Assembly: GCF_013363755.1 (NCBI RefSeq)
Contig: NZ_CP054840.1
Location: 262,001 to 326,000 of the forward strand
DNA: 64,000 nt
Source: Comamonas antarctica
GTDB lineage: Bacteria; Pseudomonadota; Gammaproteobacteria; Burkholderiales; Burkholderiaceae_C
Reading direction: 5' to 3'
The notes below the pieces were generated by a model. It was not told the DNA's origin. It did no database searches and was given only the letters and a program-made list of their open reading frames with translations. Shown here one piece after another: positions 26,476 to 35,917 of this stretch. Within the stretch, counting starts at the first letter, position 1. Every line of letters begins with the position of its first letter. Both the position numbers and the translations under genes were made by a program.

Positions 26476-26904
26476 TTACGGCGCAGGTTCCGCCGGCTCG
26501 TCCAGATCCAGCTGTTGCAAATGCTTCGCCAGCTGCGCCCAGGCCTGCGCGGCTTCCTGGTTCTGGGCCCAGGCGTGGCAGCTTGCGGCCATCATTGCCG
26601 TGGGTGCATGGTCGGGCTGGAGATCGAAGGCGCGCTCGCATTGGGCGGCGGCATTGGTCCACATGATGGCCGCATGGGCCGAGCCTTCCTTTTGCAGCGC
26701 ATGGGCTTCGGCCATCCAGGCCTGGGCCAGGCGCAGCGCCGCGGCATGCTGGTCGGGGTCGGCCTGGTGCGCCTTGGCGAAGAAGGCGCCGGCCTGTTGC
26801 CACAGCGCGCGCGCCTGCGCGAAGTCCTGCGTGGCCACGGCCTGGGCCTGGGCCACCAGGTCGTTGCCGGATTGGAGAAGGGTGGCGTAGTCAGCAGCAG
26901 TCAT
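26476..26904 (-). CDS. Small TPR-like helical protein
   Basis: The 142-residue protein is almost all helical and Ala-rich. Two or three TPR-like units are visible, for example AQARALWQQAGAFFAKAHQADPDQ, AAIMWTNAAAQCERAFDLQPDHAP and SCHAWAQNQEAAQAWAQLAKHL. No signal peptide or catalytic motif is seen, so it is probably a cytoplasmic adaptor of unknown partner. It lies between the convergent binding-protein gene (24 bases) and ndh (63 bases, same strand as ndh), and may be separate from both. Confidence 0.65.
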   Translation of the reverse strand: MTAADYATLLQSGNDLVAQAQAVATQDFAQARALWQQAGAFFAKAHQADPDQHAAALRLAQAWMAEAHALQKEGSAHAAIMWTNAAAQCERAFDLQPDHAPTAMMAASCHAWAQNQEAAQAWAQLAKHLQQLDLDEPAEPAP

Positions 26905-26967
26905 GGCGCAAAAAATCGGCGGAAACGGAATGCCGCCGATTGTGCGTGAAAGCGCAAGCCGCAGCGT

Positions 26968-28266
26968 TCAGTGGAGTTTGAGGCGCGGATCGGTGCGCCG
27001 GCCGATGCGGTCGCTGAGCATCAGCAGGCCGGTGCGGAAGAAGCCGCACAGCGCCACCTGGTGCATGCGGTACAGCGAGATGTAGAACATGCGCGCCAGC
27101 CAGCCCTCGACCTTCACCGTGCCCATCAGATTGCCCATCAGGCTGCCGACGGCCGAGAAGCGCGACAGCGAGACCAGCGAGCCGTAGTCGCGGTAGCGGT
27201 AGGTCGGCAGCGGCTCGCCGCGCAGGCGCCGCGGCAGCGACTGCGCGAGCAGCGAGGCCTGCTGGTGCGCGGCCTGGGCGCGCGGCGGCACGTTCTTGTC
27301 GCTGCCGTCGTCCATCGGGCAGGCGGCGCAGTCGCCGAGCACGAAGATGTCGTCGTCGAGCGTGGTCTGCAGCGTGGTGCGCGTCACCAGCTGGTTGATG
27401 CGGTTGGTCTCCAGGCCGTCGAGGCCCTGCAGGAAATCCGGTGCCTTGATGCCCGCGGCCCAGACCTTGAGGCTGGCCGGGAACACGCGGCCGTCCTTGG
27501 TTTCAAGCTGCTCGGCCGTGACGCGGCCCACGGCGGCGCCGGTGACGACCTGCACGCCAAGCTGTTCCAGCGTCTGGTGCGCATCGCGGCTGATGCGCTC
27601 GGGCAGCGCCGGCAGCACGCGCTTGCCCGAGTCGAGCACGGTGATGTGCAGATTCCCGGGCGCGATATTGCCCAGGCCGTAGTCGGACAGCTGCTGCGCG
27701 GCATTGCGCAGCTCGGCCGCGAGCTCGACGCCAGTGGCGCCCGCACCCACGATGGCAATGCGCAGCTCGGCCTCGGTGTCGCTGCCGGCATGCGCCGCGA
27801 GGTATTTGGCCAGCAGCTGGCGGTGGAAGCGCTCGGCCTGCTCGGGTGCGTCGAGAAAGATGCAGTGCTCGGCCGCGCCGGGCGTGCCGAAGTCGTTGGT
27901 CACGCTGCCGATGGCCATGACCAGCGTGTCATAAGCCAGCCGGCGCGCGGGCGCGGCCTGGCTGCCGTCTTCATTGAGCAAGGGCTCGAGCTCGATGGTC
28001 CTGCCCTTGCGGTCCAGGCCGCACATGCGGCCGATCTGGAACTGGAAGTGCTTCCACTTGGCCTGGGCGATGTAGTTGAACTCGTTTTCCGACTGGTTCA
28101 GCGAGCCTGCGGCCACTTCGTGCAGCAGCGGTTTCCACATGTGCGTGAGGTGGCTGTCCACCAGGATGATTTCGGCCTGCCGGCGCTTGCCCAGGCGCTG
28201 GCCGAGCCGCGTGGCCAGCTCCAGTCCGCCGGCGCCGCCGCCGACGATCACGATGCGATGGGTCAT
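26968..28266 (-). CDS. ndh: Type II NADH:quinone oxidoreductase
   Basis: The 432-residue flavoprotein has an N-terminal FAD motif IVIVGGGAGGLELATRLG and a second dinucleotide motif IAIVGAGATGVELAAELRN near residue 165 for NADH. It also has the late FAD segment DDDIFVLGDCAACP. The amphipathic C-terminus (about 370-432) suits peripheral membrane binding. It transfers electrons from NADH to quinone without pumping protons. The ATG at 28266 gives the normal N-terminus MTHRIVIVGG. A longer open frame upstream lacks family character and contains the hairpins at 28286-28340. Confidence 0.9.
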   Translation of the reverse strand: MTHRIVIVGGGAGGLELATRLGQRLGKRRQAEIILVDSHLTHMWKPLLHEVAAGSLNQSENEFNYIAQAKWKHFQFQIGRMCGLDRKGRTIELEPLLNEDGSQAAPARRLAYDTLVMAIGSVTNDFGTPGAAEHCIFLDAPEQAERFHRQLLAKYLAAHAGSDTEAELRIAIVGAGATGVELAAELRNAAQQLSDYGLGNIAPGNLHITVLDSGKRVLPALPERISRDAHQTLEQLGVQVVTGAAVGRVTAEQLETKDGRVFPASLKVWAAGIKAPDFLQGLDGLETNRINQLVTRTTLQTTLDDDIFVLGDCAACPMDDGSDKNVPPRAQAAHQQASLLAQSLPRRLRGEPLPTYRYRDYGSLVSLSRFSAVGSLMGNLMGTVKVEGWLARMFYISLYRMHQVALCGFFRTGLLMLSDRIGRRTDPRLKLH

Positions 28267-28285
28267 GGATGGTTTCCTAAGCTTG

Positions 28286-28340
28286 CCGCCCGCAGGAATG
28301 CGGGCGGGCAGGGGGCGGAGCCGCAAGCGGCCCCCGCAAG
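28286..28340. other. Inverted repeats upstream of ndh
   Basis: CCGCCCGC (28286-28293) pairs perfectly with GCGGGCGG (28300-28307) around AGGAAT. A second GC-rich hairpin built on GCCGC-AA-GCGGC inside G/C runs follows. Both lie in the 200-base spacer between the histidine kinase stop and the ndh start. No T-run is present on either strand. Role unknown. Confidence 0.4.
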
Positions 28341-28466
28341 AATGCATGCACGGCGCGAAGCAATGCCTGCGCCGGCTTCGCGACGATAAGGCCAGAACGC
28401 CTGCCAGCAAGATGGTCGCTGCCATTGCCCCGGGAGAATGTAAGGGAAAACCCTGAGTTTTGGACG

Positions 28467-30308
28467 TCAGCCCAGCGTGATTTCCACCACCGTCAGGCCC
28501 GCGATGCTCTCGATGCCGAGGGTGGCGCCGATGGCGCGCGCGCGGTCCTGCAGCGACAGCAGCCCGTTGCGCCGCGGCCGTGCGGTGTCGAAGCCCTGGC
28601 CGTTGTCCTCGATGCGGATGCATACGCGCGTGCCGCCCGCCTTGGCCGCAATGCGCAGTTCGCTGGCGCGCGCATGCTGGAGCACATTCGACAGCGACTC
28701 GAACACCATGTACTGCAGGTGGCGCATGCCCGCGGCGTCGAGGCGCGCGAGCGGGGCGATCCAGTCGACATCCCAATGCAGCGCGATGCCGGCCGCACTC
28801 AGCTTGGGCTCGAGGCGGTAGCGCAGATTGGCCAGCAGCCCGGTCACATCGCCCGCGGGCAGATGCATGGCATCGATCGACAGCTTGATCTGGTCCAGCG
28901 AGTCGCGCAGCGTCAGCAGCACATCGTCGTGGCGCGCCTTGCCCGATTCCAGTTGGCGGATGGCGGCGCTGATGTGCGCACCTACGCCGTCATGCAGGTC
29001 GCGCAGGATGCGCGTGCGCTCGTTGACGCGCTCCTGCTCGCGCGCCAGCTGTTCCACCTGCGCATAGCTGGCCTGCAGCGCCTGCTCCTTGGCCGCCACC
29101 TGCTGTTCCATGGTTGCCAGCAGTTCGCGCACCTTTGCGCCCGCCTCGCGGAAGCGCCGCAGCACGATGTAGATCAGCAGCAGGCCGAACAGCAGCGAGG
29201 AATAGCGCATCAGCGAGTTGCCGCCGTGCGCCATCTGCAGCCGGAACACCGCCCAGTCGCGCACGCCGACGCAGACATTGAACACCAGCGCCGCGGCAAT
29301 CAGCCGGTGCAGGCGCGTGCCGCGGCGCAGCGCCGCCCAGCTGTATTCGGCGACGAAGCACAGCGAAACCACGCCCAGGCCCGCATACCACAGCGTCAGC
29401 AGCCACAACTGGCCCCATTGCGCCCCCACCGCACAGAATATGCCCAGCACGAGCAGCAGCTTCAGCGCGCGTTCCAGCGCGGCACGGGAAAAGCGCCCGT
29501 GCCAGTCCACGGCCAGCGCGCTGAACATCAGCATGGCCGCGATCCAGACGCCGATGGCTTCGGTGAACACGATGTCCCACCAGAAGCGCGGCAGCGGCGG
29601 CTGGGCAAACAGCACATTGCCCACGCGCAGGCTCCACATGTATTCGGCCACGGCGGCAAACAGGTACAGCGGCTCGCGCCGCCGGCCCGCGGGCTGCGTC
29701 GGGTCGACCTGGGTCCACCACAGCGCCAGCGCCACCGTGCCCACCAGCAGGCCCATGATGACCGCGACCTGCGTGCCCGTGACACGCTGCCGGTAGTCGC
29801 TTTCGTAGAGCGGCAGGATCTCGGCGCGCGTGCCGACCCAGGGGCTGGCCACGCCCGCGCGGCGCGCGCGGTCGGCGCGGATGCGTATCTCCAGCCGGTT
29901 GTCGCGCTGCAGCACGCCGGCGGGAATCGTCATCAGCCGCGGCACCATGCCATGGTCGGCGCCGTCGAAGCGCGCAAGCCGGCCCTGGCTGTCCAGCAGA
30001 TTGCCATTGAGCCGTACCTCGTAGGCATTGCCCAGGCGCGTGAAATACAGCAGCACCGGCTCGGCCGGGACTTCGGCCAGCGGCATCGACAGCTCGAAGA
30101 CGGCATGCCCCTGGCGGCCCTTGTGCCATTGGTCCCAGACATAGGGCAGCGTGGCGTCGGCCGACTGCAGCCGGCCATCGATCTCGACCTGCACGCGGGC
30201 CTGCGTCAGCTGTTGCGGCGCGGCCTGCGCGCCCAGCGCCAGGCCCAGCCACAGCAGCCAGCCGGCAATGCCGCCCAGGAGCACGCGCAACAGACGGGCG
30301 CCGCGCAT
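28467..30308 (-). CDS. Membrane sensor histidine kinase (7TM, NarL-partner type)
   Basis: The 613-residue protein has a signal sequence (1-29) and a periplasmic beta-rich domain (about 35-165) resembling the 7TMR-DISM extracellular module. About seven transmembrane helices (175-385) and a coiled coil (390-435) follow. The phospho-acceptor is His439 in LRDLHDGVGAHI, the HisKA_3 type. The HATPase box is EDNGQGFD. It presumably phosphorylates the response regulator encoded two bases upstream on the same strand. The ligand is unknown. The kinase box ends GLLSLQDRARAIG, a variant of the usual GLxGMxERA. Confidence 0.85.
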   Translation of the reverse strand: MRGARLLRVLLGGIAGWLLWLGLALGAQAAPQQLTQARVQVEIDGRLQSADATLPYVWDQWHKGRQGHAVFELSMPLAEVPAEPVLLYFTRLGNAYEVRLNGNLLDSQGRLARFDGADHGMVPRLMTIPAGVLQRDNRLEIRIRADRARRAGVASPWVGTRAEILPLYESDYRQRVTGTQVAVIMGLLVGTVALALWWTQVDPTQPAGRRREPLYLFAAVAEYMWSLRVGNVLFAQPPLPRFWWDIVFTEAIGVWIAAMLMFSALAVDWHGRFSRAALERALKLLLVLGIFCAVGAQWGQLWLLTLWYAGLGVVSLCFVAEYSWAALRRGTRLHRLIAAALVFNVCVGVRDWAVFRLQMAHGGNSLMRYSSLLFGLLLIYIVLRRFREAGAKVRELLATMEQQVAAKEQALQASYAQVEQLAREQERVNERTRILRDLHDGVGAHISAAIRQLESGKARHDDVLLTLRDSLDQIKLSIDAMHLPAGDVTGLLANLRYRLEPKLSAAGIALHWDVDWIAPLARLDAAGMRHLQYMVFESLSNVLQHARASELRIAAKAGGTRVCIRIEDNGQGFDTARPRRNGLLSLQDRARAIGATLGIESIAGLTVVEITLG

Positions 30309-30310
30309 GT

Positions 30311-31015
30311 TCAGTGGCGCGCGGGCGCCGCGTAGCTGGACAGCAGTCCAAGCCGCGCGGCTTCGAACACCGCCTCGTTCTTGGAATGCACCGCCAGCTT
30401 GCCGTAGAGGCTCTTGATATGCGAGCGCACCGTGTGCACGCTCACGTTCTGCAGCCGCGCGGTTTCTGCATAGGAGTAGCCGCGCGCGATCAGCTCCAGC
30501 ACCTGCAGTTCCTTGGCGGACAGCGGCATGGACGCCGGCGGTATCGGGAAGGTGGCGGGTGCCGCGGCCGCCGCGGCCGGCGTGGCACGCAGCGTCAGGT
30601 ACTTGGCCAGCACGCGGCGCGCGATCATCGGCGAGATCGGCGACGCGCCCAGCTTCATCTGCACCACCGCGTCGGCCACGTTTTCCGGGGTTGAATCCTT
30701 GTGGATGTAGCCCAGCGCGCCGGCCTCGATGCTGGCCAGCACATGGTCCTCATCGCCGAACATGGAGATCACCAGCGGCTCGCATTGTGGATGCCGCTGC
30801 CGGGCAAAGCGGATCACATCCAGGCCGCTGCCATCGGGCAGCCCGAGATCGACCAGCAGCACATCCACGGCATTGCCGGCCCGGCCCAGCCAGTCGCAGG
30901 CCTGGGCCACGCTGCCCATGCTGGCCGCCAGCGCCAGTTCGGCGCTGCGCGCAACGCTGGCCGCGAAGAATTCGCGGGTCTGCGGATCGTCTTCCACAAT
31001 GAGCACTTGCCACAT
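30311..31015 (-). CDS. LuxR/NarL-family response regulator
   Basis: The 234-residue protein has a receiver domain (1-125) with acidic pocket EDD (8-10), phospho-acceptor Asp56 in LLVDLGLPDGSG and Lys in YIHKDS. An Ala/Pro linker (145-165) leads to a GerE-type HTH (170-225: LSAKELQVLELIARGYSYAETARLQNVSVHTVRSHIKSLYGKL). It precedes its kinase gene by two bases and is divergent from a large lipoprotein gene. A palindrome lies 32 bases before its start and may be its own binding site. Confidence 0.9.
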   Translation of the reverse strand: MWQVLIVEDDPQTREFFAASVARSAELALAASMGSVAQACDWLGRAGNAVDVLLVDLGLPDGSGLDVIRFARQRHPQCEPLVISMFGDEDHVLASIEAGALGYIHKDSTPENVADAVVQMKLGASPISPMIARRVLAKYLTLRATPAAAAAAPATFPIPPASMPLSAKELQVLELIARGYSYAETARLQNVSVHTVRSHIKSLYGKLAVHSKNEAVFEAARLGLLSSYAAPARH

Positions 31016-31046
31016 CGCGCGCTCCTTACCCCGGAAAAGGTTTGTT

Positions 31047-31060
31047 TCTGTAACTACAGA
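31047..31060. promoter_or_regulatory. Palindrome TCTGTA-AC-TACAGA between the response regulator and lipoprotein genes
   Basis: A perfect six-base inverted repeat with two-base spacing, 32 bases before the response regulator start. A second short inverted repeat CCCAT-ATTC-ATGGG lies at 31120-31133, nearer the lipoprotein gene. Spacing and size would suit a NarL-type dimer; binding is inference. Confidence 0.4.
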
Positions 31061-31226
31061 CCAGCATAAACGCAGCCTCGCCCAACCGCCACCTTGAAAG
31101 GGGCAAAGCGGACTTTCCTCCCATATTCATGGGATTCGATTTGTCACAGATGAAGGTGGAATTGTTACCAGTGCGATGGAAGGGCCGCAAGCGGCCGCTG
31201 GTTCAACAACTTCGGGAGAAACGACG

Positions 31227-33239
31227 ATGGCAATACAAGCGAAGCAACTGGCGTGGGCGCTCGCCAGCGCCACCCTGCTGACCCTGGCCGGCTGCGGCGG
31301 TGGCGGCGATGGCGGCAGCACCGGCAGCACCAGTAGCGGTGGCAGCGGTGGCGGCACTGGCGGCGGCACGGATACCGGCCCCGTCGGCAGCAAGACCAGC
31401 GTGCCCGTGACCGTGGTCGACGGAGCGCTGCAGAACGCGCTGGTCTGCCTCGATACCAGCCTCAATGGCCGCTGCGATGCCGATGAGCCCTCGGACAGGA
31501 CGGACGCCGCAGGCCGGCTGGTGCTGCAGGTGCCCGATGCCGACGTGGGCAAGTACCCGATCGTCGCCAGCGTCGGCCTCGATGCCATCGATGCGGATCA
31601 CGGCGAGGTCAAGACGGCCTATACGCTCAAGGCACCGGCCGACCGCACGGGCGTCGTGAGCCCGCTGACCACGCTGGTGCAGAGCTATGTGGAAACCAGC
31701 GGCGGCACCAGCGCCGACGCCGGCGCCGCGCTGCAGGCCCAGCTGGGCTTGGGCGCCTCGGTTTTCGATGACTTCACCAAGGACACCAGCGATGCCGGCA
31801 AGCTCGCGGGCACGCTGGCGCGCCTGATCGTGGTGGTGACCCAGACCCAGCTGGCCGCGACCCAGGGCGCCACCGGCGCGGACAACCAGCCCCTGCCGCA
31901 GGCGCAGATCGACAACGCCATTCATGCCAGCCTGCTGGCGCAACTGCCGACGCTGGCGCTCAAGGTGCGCGATGATCCGACGCTCGGCGACCCGGGCATT
32001 TCCGTGGCGCAAAAGCAGGTACAGATCGAAGCCGCGGCGCAGCAGGTGGCGGCCGCGGCCGGGCTGACCAAGGACAGCATTGCCTCGGTCGTGGCAGAGC
32101 AGTCCCAGGCGCCCGGCGCCGGTCCTGCGGACGAGAGCGGCGTCGCCACCGTGAGCCTGCGCTGGTTGAGCTTCACCAACCTGCAGAACTACTTCCTGCG
32201 CGCGTTCGAGGCCACGGCCGCGCAGAACACGCCCGACGCGAATGGCAAGACGCACTTCACCGAAGTGCGCGAGCGCCAGACCAATGGTTTCCTCGAGGAG
32301 TGGGGCATGGGCGCCAACAACTGGACGCGTCCGCAGATCTACTGGACCGGCAGCGAGTGGTTCGACTGCCCCACGGGCTTCGAGCACGAGTCGACGCCGG
32401 TCAATGCCGCGGGCGAATCCGAGTCGCTGTACTGCAAGGCCGTGGCCAGCCGCTCCAAGCGCAGCAATGTCGATATCTCGGGCCGCCCGATGATCGAGGT
32501 GGTGCGCGAGATCCGTGCCTATCCCGGCGCCGATGCCGCGGGCGGCGCGTTTGCCAGCTGGGGCCCGAACCCGGACCTGCCCGCCATCCAGTCCGCGCTC
32601 GGCACGGCGGTGTTCCCGGCCGGATCGGTGCTGAGCCGGCGCACGGTGACGGACGTCGGCGGCGCGATCTACTACAACCGCACGCCGCCCGCGCGCATCC
32701 CGTCGGCCGCGCAGCCGGACAACCCCGATTTCGCCACCTGGCGCAATGCCACGCTGGACGAGTTCATCGGCTGGAACACCGGCAACTACGTGAACGCTGT
32801 CGAAGTGCATGGCAACAACAGCCATGTGCTGCTCAACCGCGACTACACCCGGCTCGATGGCGCAGCCGGCTACAAGCGCTACCTGGTGGCCTTCCAGCCC
32901 GGGACGGCCAACGCCCGCTTCTTCCAGTGCGAAGGCAACATGCAGACGCGCCAGGAAACGCCGCCGCGCAACAGCACGCTCTTCGTCGATGGCAAATCCA
33001 CCTGCGCGCCGATTCTTGAAACCACCTACCGGATCGAAACCCTGGGCGGGCGCCGCGTGCTGTCGTTCACGTCGGAGCCGGCGCAGCTCAGCGATTTCGG
33101 CGCGCAGGCTTATCGCCTGTTCATCGAACGCCAGGGCGTGACCTTCACCGGTTTCCGCGACAAGCCCCAGGTCAGCAAGCAGCAGCGCCTGAACGGCCCG
33201 GCGGCCGAAGCCCTGCTGGCAAAGCTCGGCCTCGACTGA
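31227..33239 (+). CDS. Large hypothetical lipoprotein, possible two-component target
   Basis: No function is recognised. The 670-residue protein has a lipobox LAGC (Cys23) followed by a Gly/Ser-rich flexible linker (24-58). A small domain (60-140) resembles a carboxypeptidase-regulatory-like beta sandwich with an Asp-rich loop DTSLNGRCDADEPSD of possible calcium-binding type. A helical Ala-rich region (165-310) follows, then a C-terminal domain (320-670) rich in Trp, Tyr and paired Cys (WFDCPTGFEHES, RFFQCEGNMQTR, KSTCAPIL). It is probably exposed on the outer membrane. It is divergent from the response regulator gene and followed by a strong terminator, so it is monocistronic. Confidence 0.7.
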   Translation: MAIQAKQLAWALASATLLTLAGCGGGGDGGSTGSTSSGGSGGGTGGGTDTGPVGSKTSVPVTVVDGALQNALVCLDTSLNGRCDADEPSDRTDAAGRLVLQVPDADVGKYPIVASVGLDAIDADHGEVKTAYTLKAPADRTGVVSPLTTLVQSYVETSGGTSADAGAALQAQLGLGASVFDDFTKDTSDAGKLAGTLARLIVVVTQTQLAATQGATGADNQPLPQAQIDNAIHASLLAQLPTLALKVRDDPTLGDPGISVAQKQVQIEAAAQQVAAAAGLTKDSIASVVAEQSQAPGAGPADESGVATVSLRWLSFTNLQNYFLRAFEATAAQNTPDANGKTHFTEVRERQTNGFLEEWGMGANNWTRPQIYWTGSEWFDCPTGFEHESTPVNAAGESESLYCKAVASRSKRSNVDISGRPMIEVVREIRAYPGADAAGGAFASWGPNPDLPAIQSALGTAVFPAGSVLSRRTVTDVGGAIYYNRTPPARIPSAAQPDNPDFATWRNATLDEFIGWNTGNYVNAVEVHGNNSHVLLNRDYTRLDGAAGYKRYLVAFQPGTANARFFQCEGNMQTRQETPPRNSTLFVDGKSTCAPILETTYRIETLGGRRVLSFTSEPAQLSDFGAQAYRLFIERQGVTFTGFRDKPQVSKQQRLNGPAAEALLAKLGLD

Positions 33240-33256
33240 GCCGCGTCACGGCCTGA

Positions 33257-33288
33257 AGCGCCCCGCCTGCGGGAGGGGCGCTTTTTTT
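33257..33288 (+). terminator. Rho-independent terminator after the lipoprotein gene
   Basis: AGCGCCCC and GGGGCGCT pair perfectly over eight bases around a ten-base loop. They are followed by TTTTTT. It separates the gene from the convergent glcD-like gene. Confidence 0.85.
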
Positions 33289-33295
33289 GCGCCGG

Positions 33296-34810
33296 CTAGA
33301 ACCGCGGCAGGTCGGGATGGCTGATCTGCCCGCCGCGCACCAGCATCTTGCCGTACTCGGCGCAGCGGTGCAGCGTGGGAATCACCTTGCCCGGGTTGAG
33401 CAGGCCCTGGGGATCGAACGCGGCCTTGAGCGCGAACATCTGCGCGTTCTCCTCGGCGCTGAACTGGGTGCACATCGAGTTGAGCTTTTCAATGCCCACG
33501 CCATGCTCGCCGGTGACGGTGCCGCCCATTGCCACGCTGGTCTCGAGGATGTCGGCGCCAAACAGCTCGCAGCGCCGCAGCTGGTCGGGATCGTTGGCAT
33601 CGAACAGGATCAGCGGGTGCAGGTTGCCGTCGCCGGCGTGGAACACATTGGCGCAGCGCAGCTGGTACTTCTGCTCCATGGCCTGGATGGCGAGCAGGAT
33701 GTCGGCCAGGCGCTTGCGCGGAATGGTCGAGTCCATGCACATGTAGTCGGGGCTGATGCGGCCGCTCGCAGGAAATGCGTTCTTGCGCCCGCTCCAGAAA
33801 CGCAGGCGCTCGGCCTCGTTGGCGCTCACGGTGATGGCCGTGGCGCCGGCGTCGCGCAGCACCGCGCTCATGCGCTCGATCTCCTCGGCCACCTCCTCGG
33901 GCGTGCCGTCGGATTCGCACAGCAGGATGGCTTCGGCCGTGAGGTCGTAGCCGGCCTTGACGAAATCCTCGACGGCGGCCGTCATGGGCTTGTCCATCAT
34001 CTCCAGCCCGGCGGGAATGATGCCCGCGGCAATCACCGCCGCCACGGCCGCGCCGGCCTGGCGCACATCGGCGAAGCTGGCCATGATGCAGCGCGCGAGC
34101 TGCGGCTTGGGGATCAGCCGCACCGTGATCTCGGTGGCCACGGCCAGCATGCCTTCGCTGCCGATCACCGTGGCCAGCAGGTCGTAGCCCGGCGTGTCGA
34201 GCGCCTGGCTGCCGAAGGTGACGGGCTCGCCCGCCATGGTGAAGCCCTTGACCTCGAGCACGTTGTGCACCGTGAGGCCGTACTTGAGACAGTGCACGCC
34301 GCCCGAGTTCTCGGCCACGTTGCCGCCGATGGTGCAGGCGATCTGGCTCGAGGGATCGGGCGCGTAGTACAGACCGAACGGCGCCGCGGCCTCGCTGATC
34401 GCGAGGTTGCGCACGCCGCATTGCACGAGCGCCGTGCGGCTGTAGGCATCGACCTTGAGGATGCGGTTGAACTTGGCCAGCGACAGCACCACGCCCAGCG
34501 CATGCGGCATCGCGCCGCCCGACAGCCCGGTGCCCGCGCCGCGTGCGACCACGGGCACCTGGAGTGCATGGCAGGCCTGCAGCACGGCCTGCACCTGGGC
34601 ATAGGTTTCGGGCAGGCAGACCACCAGCGGGCGCTGGCGGTAGGCCGTGAGGCCGTCGCACTCGTAGGGCGTGGTGTCTTCGCTGTGCCACAGCAGCGCA
34701 TGCGCGGGCACATGCGCGCTCAAGGCCTGCACGATCTGCGCCTGGCGGCGCGCGCGCTCGGCGGGGGAGGGCGAAGACGCGGACGCAGGGGCTGGGAGGG
34801 CGGTGTTCAT
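33296..34810 (-). CDS. GlcD-like FAD-linked hydroxyacid oxidase subunit
   Basis: The 504-residue protein has a VAO-type FAD domain with VPVVARGAGTGLSGGAMP near residue 90, IGGNVAENSGGVHCLKYGLT and TVIGSEGMLAVATE. The C-terminal domain carries the conserved NVFHAGDGNLHP and GEHGVGIEKL. It matches glycolate oxidase subunit GlcD (499 residues in E. coli), but no glcE or glcF gene is adjacent, so it may act alone on another 2-hydroxyacid. The first 20 residues are low-complexity. It lies next to a LysR gene on the same strand, 158 bases downstream. Confidence 0.8.
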   Translation of the reverse strand: MNTALPAPASASSPSPAERARRQAQIVQALSAHVPAHALLWHSEDTTPYECDGLTAYRQRPLVVCLPETYAQVQAVLQACHALQVPVVARGAGTGLSGGAMPHALGVVLSLAKFNRILKVDAYSRTALVQCGVRNLAISEAAAPFGLYYAPDPSSQIACTIGGNVAENSGGVHCLKYGLTVHNVLEVKGFTMAGEPVTFGSQALDTPGYDLLATVIGSEGMLAVATEITVRLIPKPQLARCIMASFADVRQAGAAVAAVIAAGIIPAGLEMMDKPMTAAVEDFVKAGYDLTAEAILLCESDGTPEEVAEEIERMSAVLRDAGATAITVSANEAERLRFWSGRKNAFPASGRISPDYMCMDSTIPRKRLADILLAIQAMEQKYQLRCANVFHAGDGNLHPLILFDANDPDQLRRCELFGADILETSVAMGGTVTGEHGVGIEKLNSMCTQFSAEENAQMFALKAAFDPQGLLNPGKVIPTLHRCAEYGKMLVRGGQISHPDLPRF

Positions 34811-34968
34811 GGCTTCAGACTTTAGGCGAAGGCGCGCCGGCGTGGTGTGAGTTTTCTTTCAGCATGTCTTGAAAAGTTCCGGGGACGCAGGGTGCGGGAG
34901 GCATTGCCTCGTGCATTGAGCGAAGGCTGGTTTTCGACCAACTCAGCACCCAGTGCGAACGGTGGCAG

Positions 34969-35904
34969 TCACTGGCGCGCCGCAGCGGTGGCGCGCAGGC
35001 TGTCCATCAACAGTTCGCTGGCCGGGGTCTGCGCGCGCCCGCGCAGCGTGATGATGCCGACCTGCGGCAAGTCGATGGGCAGCTTGAGGTCGAGTATGCG
35101 CAGCAGCCCCTGGCCGGCGAAATGCTCGGCCACGCCGCGCGCGAGAAAGCCCACCGCGGGGCGCTGGCGGATGCATGACAGCGTGACCAGGAACGACGCG
35201 GTCTCGACGATGTCCGCGGGCGGCTGCAGCTGGTGCTTGTAGAACATCTGCGCGAGCTTGGAGCGCGACGAGGCCCAGGGCGGCGGCACGACCCAGGGCA
35301 GCTCGGCCAGCATGGGCCAGCCGGGCCGGGCGGCGCCAGCCAGCGGGTGCTGCGGGCTGACCACGATGCACATCGCCTCGGGATACAGGGGCTCGGTTTC
35401 AAGGTCGGGCGAGGCATAGCCGGGCTCGAGCCGGCCGACGATCAGGTCGAGCTCGCCGACGCGCAGCCGTGGCAGCAGCCGCGTCAGGTCGCCTTCCTCG
35501 ACCATCACCGTGGTCAGCGGCGATTGCTGCTTGACGCGCAGGATCGCCGGCATCAGCAGGCTGGGCATGGCCACGACCATCGCGCCGATGCTGGTGCGGC
35601 CGACGCCGCCGCTGGCCGCGGCGTCGATCTCGTCGCGCGTGCGCTGGTAGTCGGCGAGCACCGAGCGCGCGAAGCGCACCACGCTCACGCCATGCGCCGT
35701 GGGTTCGGTGCCGCGCGTGGAGCGCACGAACAGCTGCAGCTCGAACATCTTCTCGATCTCGGCGAGCATCTTCGACACCGCGGGCTGGGTGATGGACAGG
35801 AATTCCGACACCCGGCCCAGGTGGCGGAACTCATCGAGCGCCACCAGCAATTGCAGGTGGCGCAGCTTCAGGTTGGAACGGAGAACACGGTCGATCTGGC
35901 TCAT
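34969..35904 (-). CDS. LysR-family regulator divergent from the galactarate-type cluster
   Basis: The 311-residue protein has an N-terminal winged HTH (LRHLQLLVALDEFRHLGRVSEFLSITQPAVSKMLAEIE) and a periplasmic-binding-like effector domain from about residue 95. It looks closest to GbpR-type LysR proteins, which control sugar or sugar-acid genes. It is divergent from the Bug receptor gene with 123 bases between them. A 24-base inverted repeat in that spacer is the likely operator. The co-inducer is unknown; an aldarate or its breakdown product is the natural guess from the neighbours. Confidence 0.85.
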   Translation of the reverse strand: MSQIDRVLRSNLKLRHLQLLVALDEFRHLGRVSEFLSITQPAVSKMLAEIEKMFELQLFVRSTRGTEPTAHGVSVVRFARSVLADYQRTRDEIDAAASGGVGRTSIGAMVVAMPSLLMPAILRVKQQSPLTTVMVEEGDLTRLLPRLRVGELDLIVGRLEPGYASPDLETEPLYPEAMCIVVSPQHPLAGAARPGWPMLAELPWVVPPPWASSRSKLAQMFYKHQLQPPADIVETASFLVTLSCIRQRPAVGFLARGVAEHFAGQGLLRILDLKLPIDLPQVGIITLRGRAQTPASELLMDSLRATAAARQ

Positions 35905-35917
35905 GGCGGCATTGTGG

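Noticed and set aside
28267..28466. Short ORF in the spacer upstream of ndh
   Set aside because: An in-frame minus-strand reading continues into ndh, but it crosses two stable hairpins and has no family character. It is treated as noncoding.
28425..30335. A 636-codon open frame on the plus strand
   Set aside because: It is the antisense shadow of the histidine kinase gene; its translation is low-complexity His/Gln/Arg-rich sequence without domains, typical of GC-rich antisense frames.
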